NCBI GenBank assembly: GCA_044450785.1
Contig: JBIOJM010000086.1
Span: forward strand, 1-30,730
Direction: 5' to 3'
From: JBIOJM01 sp044450785
Lineage (GTDB): Bacteria > Planctomycetota > Planctomycetia > Isosphaerales > Isosphaeraceae
Length of the DNA stretch: 30,730 nucleotides
The position numbers and the translations under genes were made by a program. This document shows positions 25,775 to 30,730 of the stretch, piece after piece. The number at the start of each line of letters is the position of its first letter. Positions within the stretch are counted from its first letter, which is position 1. A model generated the notes under the pieces. It was not told the origin of the DNA and ran no database searches. It saw only the letters and a list, made by a program, of their open reading frames with translations.

Positions 25775-27013
25775 ATGGCCGACACTGGTTCGAACCCGAT
25801 TCGTCGTCGGGCGTTCATTCAGAACGGCGCTGCCGCGTCGGTTGCGGCGACAGCCCTGACGCAAGCGGCGTCCGTGGCTCAGGACAACACGCTGGGAACG
25901 AGCAAACATGTCGAGACGCCCAAGCGCATGCTGGGCAAGACAGGCGTGGAGGTGACGATCCTCAACGCGGGTACGCTGCGCGTCCCCGGCGCCCTCGACC
26001 GGCTACTGCGCTTTGAGTACAGCCGCGGCGTCCGCTTCTTTGACACGGCCGCGTCGTATGGAACGGAGGGTGGGTTCAAGAAATGGTTCGCGGCCATGCC
26101 GGAGGTGCGTCCCCAAATCTTCCTCGCCACCAAGGATGGCGTCGCGCGGCCGAGCGATATGATCAAGCGGATCGACCTGCGGCTCGAGGCGCTCGGGACC
26201 GATTACATCGACTTGCTTTACTTTCATGCGCTGGGAGGAAAAGACCTCGACCACGGGCTGGGCGGGAGCGAGATGGACTGGCCCAAGAGCAAGGAGATGA
26301 AGGAGACCATCGCCGCCATCAAGAAAACCGGCAAGGTGCGGTTCGTCGGCTTCGCGACCCATGACGCGCGCCGGGCCGAGCAGCTCGAGGCCGCGGTCGA
26401 AGGAGGCTTGATGGACGTGATCATGATCGCCATGAATCCGTGGCTCGAGAAGGACTCTCGACTCAACCGGGCGCTCGACGCCTGCTACGAGAAGAAGATT
26501 GGCCTGGTGGCGATGAAGCTGCTGGCCGGCCACCTGGAAAAACGCGTACGGGACAAAGCCCCAGCGCTCAAAGAGCGCGGGCTGAGCGCTCATCAGGGAG
26601 TTCTGCACGCGATCTGGTCCGATGAGCGGATCGCTTCTGTCTGCGTGACCATGGTCAATACCGATCAGGTCAACCAGAACACCGATGCCGCCCGGCGTTA
26701 TGAACGCATGAAGCAGTCCGAGATTCAGGAGTTGCGTGCCGCAATCCTGGGTGCCGGTCCGATGATGTGCGCGGAATGTGACGGCAGGTGCAGACTCGCC
26801 GCGGGCACGAACGCCCGGCTGGGCGACTTGACTCGGTTCCTCACGTATCACGAGCATCATGGCTCTCGCCGTCAGGCCCGCGAAGCCTATGCCGCGCTCA
26901 CCGAGGATGAGCGGAACTGGCGGGGCGCCGACCTCGACGCCGCGCGTGCTGCTTGCCCGACCAAGCTCGACTTTGCCCGGCTCTTGCCGGAAGTCGATCG
27001 CCTGCTCGGTTGA
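25775..27013 (+). CDS. Tat-exported aldo/keto reductase
   Basis: This is a 412-residue NAD(P)H-dependent oxidoreductase of the aldo/keto reductase superfamily. The N-terminus carries a twin-arginine export signal (IRRRAF, 9-14, followed by ASVAATALTQAASVAQ). The catalytic tetrad is D90 and Y95 (FFDTAASYG), K120 (LATKDG) and H151 (LLYFHAL). A C-terminal cysteine cluster, MCAECDGRCRLA with a further Cys in the last 25 residues, resembles extensions found in planctomycete members and may bind a metal or Fe-S cluster. The substrate is unknown. The start has GGAGG at 25762-25766. It follows the regulator gene after 119 bases and is probably a separate transcript; whether it is a target of the two-component system cannot be told. 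Confidence 0.9.
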   Translation: MADTGSNPIRRRAFIQNGAAASVAATALTQAASVAQDNTLGTSKHVETPKRMLGKTGVEVTILNAGTLRVPGALDRLLRFEYSRGVRFFDTAASYGTEGGFKKWFAAMPEVRPQIFLATKDGVARPSDMIKRIDLRLEALGTDYIDLLYFHALGGKDLDHGLGGSEMDWPKSKEMKETIAAIKKTGKVRFVGFATHDARRAEQLEAAVEGGLMDVIMIAMNPWLEKDSRLNRALDACYEKKIGLVAMKLLAGHLEKRVRDKAPALKERGLSAHQGVLHAIWSDERIASVCVTMVNTDQVNQNTDAARRYERMKQSEIQELRAAILGAGPMMCAECDGRCRLAAGTNARLGDLTRFLTYHEHHGSRRQAREAYAALTEDERNWRGADLDAARAACPTKLDFARLLPEVDRLLG

Positions 27014-27409
27014 GAAACAGGGACGCAGCTAGTTTTTCATCCGGGACACCGATTTTCTGAGGTTTGGCGGCCGGTCCTCCGGACGAATGGTGTGCTGCAA
27101 GCACAGTTGTCTTTCCGTCCGCCTGACCCAGTTGTCTTCGAGGTAGGGTCGTCGGTACAAGTCGCGTCCGTGTTTCAGCCTGCCGGGAGCCACTCGCGCC
27201 GTTCTTGGCATTGGGCGAGAGATACCAGAACGCCAAGGTCGTGGTTAATACTAGGTGCGTCCCGGTTTCTGCTCCATGCCGGATTGCGATCCACGTTCTC
27301 CTGGCTGTTCCGGACTTGCAGCAAAAGTTGCAGCAGAACCTGTGGGACCTATGCGAATCCTGCGAATCCTGTAAAATGTGGAATTGCCTAACTGCTGAAA
27401 GCCACTCAA
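27014..27409. other. Non-coding accessory region with degenerate duplication
   Basis: These 396 bases hold no credible gene; minus-strand readings here have atypical composition. Two related segments, 27147-27185 and 27237-27282, both start GGTCGT, contain GCGTCC, TTTC and GCC, and end TGCCGG, so they look like a degenerate 40-45 base direct duplication. A 9-base tandem repeat (TGCGAATCC twice, 27352-27369) follows. Confidence 0.5.
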
Positions 27410-27482
27410 TTTGAGGCAAATCGACGAGTTGTCCGCTTGCATGGCATGCAAGAGGTCAGGGTTTCATGTCCCCGATCCTCCG
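27410..27482 (+). pseudogene. Degenerate tRNA-Ala (anticodon GGC)
   Basis: The anticodon stem CTTGC/GCAAG (27436-27440 and 27448-27452) encloses the loop ATGGCAT with anticodon GGC, followed by variable loop AGGTC (27453-27457). This stretch matches bacterial tRNA-Ala(GGC) as I recall it. The T arm (27458-27474) keeps three of five pairs and its loop reads TTCATGT instead of TTCRANY. The 5' half is a poor match: the D arm is shortened and the acceptor 5' strand does not pair well with ATCCTCC (27475-27481). It is therefore most likely a non-functional remnant, perhaps left by integration of a mobile element next to the toxin-antitoxin operon. Confidence 0.7.
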
Positions 27483-27521
27483 CTTGCAGGTGTATGAATC
27501 TGCGGCGTTTAGGTTTCGCGG

Positions 27522-27671
27522 ATGACCGACAACCCCTCGCTATTCCGCTTTGGCATGGCCGCGCCTTCGCGACCGGAGAGTAGCAAGCGCGATTACTTTT
27601 CGCCCGAGGTCATCAACGGTCCCGCCGCCGAAGATCGCTGGCCCCGCATCATTCTCAGGTCCCCCGCGTGA
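27522..27671 (+). CDS. Possible small protein, 49 aa
   Basis: ATG 27522 to TGA 27669-27671 encodes 49 residues (MTDNPSLFRFGMAAPSRPES and onward, ending RIILRSPA). Codon choice is GC-rich at third positions like real genes of this window. There is no good ribosome site and I recognise no family, so this may be a small gene or a fragment of a decayed one in the accessory region. Confidence 0.25.
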   Translation: MTDNPSLFRFGMAAPSRPESSKRDYFSPEVINGPAAEDRWPRIILRSPA

Positions 27672-27812
27672 CGAGTCGATTCGTCATTTCTCCCGTGCCG
27701 TGAACCGCCTCCTTGTATCGCGATTCGTCGCTCGGCAATAATCGATGGATCGGAGACGCGAATCGTTGGCGGTCTTTACTGGTCCCAGGCGATTTGTTAC
27801 AAGGAGGCGGTC

Positions 27813-28247
27813 ATGTTGGAAATCGAGAAGGCCGAAGCCGAGACGCCCCTCTGTTCCGATCCGAATAGGTGGGCGGACATCCTCAATTCGATCGAGAATT
27901 TTATCGATTTCGAGTGTGAGGATCGCAGCAAGGGTTATCTGGAACTCAAGAAATTCGCCGAGAGGCAACTCGCTTGCCTTGACTCCCTAAGTCAAACGCC
28001 ACCAGCTACTTTCACGGACGAAAGCATGCCCGAAATCCGCGAAATCCCGAACGTTCTCGATACAGACCGGCCGATTCGGTCAAACTGTCTCGACGAACTC
28101 CTTCGTACAGTCGTGGACGACCCCAGCACCTGGCTCGCGACTCCGAGCGAGCAACTTGGCTGGAGGAAGCCGGGCGACCTGATTGGGACCGACGAAGAAG
28201 CAAAGGTCGTGTCGCTTCTTCAGGCCGTCGATCAGGGTCTCTTCTAA
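27813..28247 (+). CDS. MbcA/ParS/Xre-type (DUF2384-like) antitoxin of RES toxin
   Basis: This is a 144-residue antitoxin candidate, upstream partner of a RES toxin. The last 40 residues (PSTWLATPSEQLGWRKPGDL at 104-123, then a helix ending LLQAVDQGLF) match the toxin-binding C-terminal part of MbcA/ParS/Xre antitoxins, where a Gly-rich loop leads into a helix. The first 100 residues do not show the usual Xre-type helix-turn-helix, so the N-terminal DNA-binding part is either divergent or different. The start is fixed by AAGGAGG (27801-27807), five bases upstream. Its stop overlaps the toxin start by one base (TAATG at 28245-28249), which suggests translational coupling. In such systems the antitoxin binds its own promoter; no operator is recognised here. 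Confidence 0.72.
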   Translation: MLEIEKAEAETPLCSDPNRWADILNSIENFIDFECEDRSKGYLELKKFAERQLACLDSLSQTPPATFTDESMPEIREIPNVLDTDRPIRSNCLDELLRTVVDDPSTWLATPSEQLGWRKPGDLIGTDEEAKVVSLLQAVDQGLF

Positions 28248-28807
28248 TGAAGACGGGCGGCTGCGCCCGCCTCTCACTCCGCCCCGAAACCGGGACTTGG
28301 TTCCGAGCGCTGAACCTACGATACTGGAAGACTCGGCTGAACACGGACCAATCGAAGGCGTCACGGAGCCGGTTCAGCAACGCGAGCGCAAGTTCACCGC
28401 TTTATCGGATACTCTACCTCGGCGAAAACCATCAGGTTGCCATCTACGAGGTCGGAGCGCTTCTCGGAAACCCGAATGCGCCCCTGTCCAGCCCGAAGGG
28501 TTCGTGGGTGCTTCTGAGCCTACAGGTCACTCTATATCACGTCGCCGATCTCAGCGACTCGAGCCAACAGAAACTCATCTCCACGAACGATCAGGAAATG
28601 ACGGGTGTGTGGGCGAACAGTTCCGGCGCGGCACCTACCCAGCAACTCGGCGCTGCCCTCCACGCCGTTCCTCTCCTGGAGGGCTTTTTGTTTCCCTCCT
28701 CCAAGGTAGGGAGCCGCAACTTGGCGATCTTCCCGGACAAGTTAGATGTCCGAAGCTCGATCATCTTCCTGAACGAACTCGACATGAAAACCGAGAGGTT
28801 CACGTAA
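28247..28807 (+). CDS. RES domain toxin (NAD-depleting type)
   Basis: This is a 186-residue protein of the RES family. The family characteristically has Arg, Glu and Ser active-site residues. Here they are probably R20 in TWFRAL or R42 in SRF, E68 in VAIYEV, and S151 in FLFPSSKVGSRNLAIFPD. The preceding YRILYLGENHQVAIYE (53-68) is the core strand-helix of the domain. Studied RES toxins such as MbcT of M. tuberculosis break down NAD+ and stop growth unless the partner antitoxin binds. The gene begins at the antitoxin stop codon. Codon use is looser than in neighbouring genes (CTA, ATA, TCA, ACT and AGT occur), consistent with horizontal arrival. No transposase or integrase gene is present. Confidence 0.82.
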   Translation: MKTGGCARLSLRPETGTWFRALNLRYWKTRLNTDQSKASRSRFSNASASSPLYRILYLGENHQVAIYEVGALLGNPNAPLSSPKGSWVLLSLQVTLYHVADLSDSSQQKLISTNDQEMTGVWANSSGAAPTQQLGAALHAVPLLEGFLFPSSKVGSRNLAIFPDKLDVRSSIIFLNELDMKTERFT

Positions 28808-28813
28808 AAGACC

Positions 28814-28831
28814 GTCCGGGTTTCTGCTCCA
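28814..28831. repeat. Right copy of an 18-base near-identical direct repeat
   Basis: GTCCGGGTTTCTGCTCCA here differs by one base from GTCCCGGTTTCTGCTCCA at 27259-27276, in the same orientation. The two bracket 1.5 kb holding the tRNA remnant and the toxin-antitoxin operon. They may be target-site or attachment-type repeats, or copies of a dispersed repeat. Confidence 0.6.
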
Positions 28832-29025
28832 GGACCTGAATTCCGCCCCTATTAATCCGGCGCGGGGCCAAGCCATCCAGTCTCACGATCGACCGCCTTC
28901 CCAAACATCGAGTCGCCCCACCATAATGAGGGCAGTCAGTCCCCGCCCGCACGCCGGCAAGGATCGGCGTGGCCACACGCTGTACCCCTTCCCGAACAGC
29001 CAGCCGAGACAAAGGAGATATCGCG

Positions 29026-30558
29026 ATGAATCCAGGAATCCGGCGACGCCGATTTCTTCAGATGGCCTCCGCGCTTGGCTTGGGCGCCGAGCTCGGTCCA
29101 TGGGCCAACCTGAGGACGATCACTCCCCTGCGGGCAGAGGAGGCTCAGATCAAGCCCGAGATGGTCAAGCTCCGCCCGGAAATCGAGCCCGTGGTGCGCC
29201 TGATCGAGGAGACCCCGCGCGACCGCGCGCTCGAAGTCGCGATCGTTCAGCTCAAGAAGGGACTCTCTTACCAGAATCTGCTCGCCGGCCTGTTCCTGGC
29301 GGGCATCCGCAACATCAAGCCGCGGCCGGTCGGGTTCAAATTCCATGCCGTCATGGTGATCAACTCCGCGCACGTTCTGGGCCAAACGTCGGCCGTCAGC
29401 GAACGGCTGCTCCCGCTCCTTTGGGCCCTGGATAACTTCAAGAACTCGCAGGCGCAGGACGTCAAGGAAGGGGATTGGGTACTCGAGCCCGTCGACGAAT
29501 GCCGCCTGCCCAAAACGCACCGAGCGCGCGAGGAATTTGTGCGGGCCATGGAGGTGTGGGACCCCGAGGCGGCCGACGCCGCCGTGGCCGCGCTCTGCCG
29601 GTGCTCGGGAGCGGCCCAGACCATGGAGGCGCTCTGGCGAGTGGCGGTGCGCGACCAGCGAAACATCGGACACAAAGCGATCTTCGCCGCCCAGAGCTGG
29701 CGAACCTTGCAGACGATCGGCTGGGTCCATGCCGAGCCGGTACTCCGCTCTCTCGTCTTCGGCATGCTGGACCTCCAGGGAGACAGCCGGCCGCGGCCGG
29801 TCGGGCCGTACGAGACCAACCTGGAGAACGCCGCCAAGATCCGCCAGGACTGGCAGATCGGGAAGGACGACCCGGCCGCGACCCAAGCACTGCTCCAGGT
29901 GATCCGGCAGGCGACTCCAGAAGCTGCCTCAGCCGAGGGAGTCAAGCTACTCAATCAGGGGATTTCACCGGGTTCGCTCTGGGACGCCGTCATCCTCTCC
30001 GCCTGCGAGCTCTTGATGCACAAGCCCGGGGATATCGTTGCGTTGCACGCCACCACGTCCAGCAACGCCCTGCACTACATCTTCACGGCGAGCGGCGACG
30101 ATACCACTCGCCGGCTGGCCCTCCTCCAAGCCATCGGCTGGCAGCCCATGTTCCGCGGCCGCGCCAAGCTGACGGATTCAGCCGGGATCGACACCTTGAA
30201 GGCCAGCCCGGACGTATCCATCTCGAACGGAGACGAGGCCATCGCCGAGATCTTCACCGCCATCAACGACGATCGGAAGAAAGCCGGTGCCAAGGCGATG
30301 GCTTATCTCGGCCGGGGTGGTTCGCGTGATTTGATCTTCGACGCCGCGCGGCGACTGATCTTCCACAAGGGGCATGACAGCCACGATTACAAGTATGGAG
30401 CGGCCCTGTGGGAGGAGTGCCTCTGGTCGACCGAGCCGAAGTGGCGCGACCAAATGATTGCGGCTTCCATGTCCAACTTCCCAGGCGCGAAGACGCCCGA
30501 CAGTCCGCTCATGATCCGCGCCCGCGATGCCCTCGCGTCCGTGATGAACTCAGCTTGA
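29026..30558 (+). CDS. Tat-signal protein of unknown function (planctomycete family)
   Basis: This is a 510-residue protein. It begins with a clear twin-arginine signal (RRRRFLQMASALGLG, 6-20), so the folded protein would be exported. The remainder is largely alpha-helical, for example ALEVAIVQLKKGLSYQNLLA near residue 67. It has scattered conserved-looking His and Cys, such as KFHAVMVINSAH near residue 103 and HDSHDYKYGAALWEEC towards the end, but no motif I can name. No catalytic function can be assigned; several His residues could bind a metal. The start has AAAGGAG (29011-29017) eight bases upstream. The 3' end overlaps the stop of ribonuclease HI on the opposite strand by nine bases. Confidence 0.85.
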   Translation: MNPGIRRRRFLQMASALGLGAELGPWANLRTITPLRAEEAQIKPEMVKLRPEIEPVVRLIEETPRDRALEVAIVQLKKGLSYQNLLAGLFLAGIRNIKPRPVGFKFHAVMVINSAHVLGQTSAVSERLLPLLWALDNFKNSQAQDVKEGDWVLEPVDECRLPKTHRAREEFVRAMEVWDPEAADAAVAALCRCSGAAQTMEALWRVAVRDQRNIGHKAIFAAQSWRTLQTIGWVHAEPVLRSLVFGMLDLQGDSRPRPVGPYETNLENAAKIRQDWQIGKDDPAATQALLQVIRQATPEAASAEGVKLLNQGISPGSLWDAVILSACELLMHKPGDIVALHATTSSNALHYIFTASGDDTTRRLALLQAIGWQPMFRGRAKLTDSAGIDTLKASPDVSISNGDEAIAEIFTAINDDRKKAGAKAMAYLGRGGSRDLIFDAARRLIFHKGHDSHDYKYGAALWEECLWSTEPKWRDQMIAASMSNFPGAKTPDSPLMIRARDALASVMNSA

Positions 30559-30730
30559 TCGATCTTCCAAGAGTTTCTTGTAGGCATCAACGGCCATCCG
30601 GTCGCAGGCCTCGTTCTCAACGTGTCCTCGGTGGCCCAGGACGTGTTTCACCTTCACCTGGTGGACGGAGACCAGTGCGTCGATCTTCTGCCAGAGGTCG
30701 GTGTTGGATACCGGCTTGAGACGATTTCCC
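30550..30730 (-). CDS. rnhA: Ribonuclease HI, C-terminal part (continues beyond window)
   Basis: The minus strand from the window end to the stop at 30550-30552 encodes about 60 residues: LKPVSNTDLWQKIDALV, then VHQVKVKHVLGHRGHVENEA, then CDRMAVDAYKK and a short tail. This matches the end of RNase HI, which cleaves the RNA strand of RNA-DNA hybrids. The conserved active-site His (LGH) and the last catalytic Asp (CDRMA) are both present; the other three catalytic acids lie outside the window. It ends tail-to-tail with the Tat-signal gene, overlapping by nine bases. Confidence 0.85.
   Translation of the reverse strand, partial: GNRLKPVSNTDLWQKIDALVSVHQVKVKHVLGHRGHVENEACDRMAVDAYKKLLEDRSS

Noticed and set aside
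26898..27419. Minus-strand open frame of 173 codons after the reductase gene
   Set aside because: It overlaps the reductase end, has atypical composition and covers the degenerate repeats, so it is not supported as a gene.

Overview
The window looks like chromosomal DNA of a planctomycete, most likely from the Isosphaeraceae group, although the family-level placement is an inference. It is GC-rich and carries several protein types typical of that phylum: a DUF1549/DUF1553 protein with bacterial Ig-like domains and a CxxCH haem-type motif, a soluble Ser/Thr kinase, a membrane protein with the N-terminal 'RFTIRTLMIVVA' pattern, an excisionase-type HTH protein with SDSD repeats and a C-terminal membrane anchor, Tat-exported enzymes, and intergenic palindromes that belong to planctomycete-style repeat families.

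Layout. Positions 1-357 are non-coding and hold a long palindromic repeat. From 358 to 3694, on the plus strand, come a small membrane protein, surE (survival nucleotidase), an FKBP-type prolyl isomerase lipoprotein interrupted by one in-frame TAA, and a protein kinase. On the minus strand, 3740-5230 encodes an exported HEAT-repeat/STN-like protein. The block 5578-9920 is a compact three-gene cassette: a bacterial XPB helicase, a 74-residue protein, and a 773-residue helicase-associated (Helicase_C_3-like) protein. It is followed by a retropepsin-like protease with its own candidate promoter (10213-10650). A PhzF-family gene (minus), an ABC-2 permease that appears to lack its N-terminus (plus) and the DUF1549/DUF1553 gene (minus) fill 10690-15750.

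From 16232 to 22331 is a plus-strand run of envelope proteins: a small secreted protein, the HTH-SDSD membrane protein, a coiled-coil lipoprotein-like protein, a DUF1326 protein, an unknown secreted protein and an M48 membrane metalloprotease. A two-component pair follows (histidine kinase 22541-24181, NtrC-type regulator 24258-25655), then a Tat-exported aldo/keto reductase.

The stretch 27014-29025 has the look of an accessory insertion site. It holds a degenerate tRNA-Ala(GGC), degenerate direct repeats, and a RES-type toxin-antitoxin operon with an overlapping stop/start; an 18-base near-identical repeat brackets the tRNA remnant and the operon. The window closes with a Tat-signal protein and the 3' end of ribonuclease HI on the minus strand.

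The best candidates for something undescribed are (a) the XPB cassette, where the small middle protein resembles the extreme C-terminus of its large neighbour and where that neighbour shares a domain with the XPB N-terminus, (b) the FKBP gene whose only defect is a stop at the conserved active-site tyrosine, and (c) the RES toxin with an antitoxin lacking a recognisable N-terminal HTH, next to a tRNA remnant. All functional statements rest on reading the translated sequence; no database search was run.
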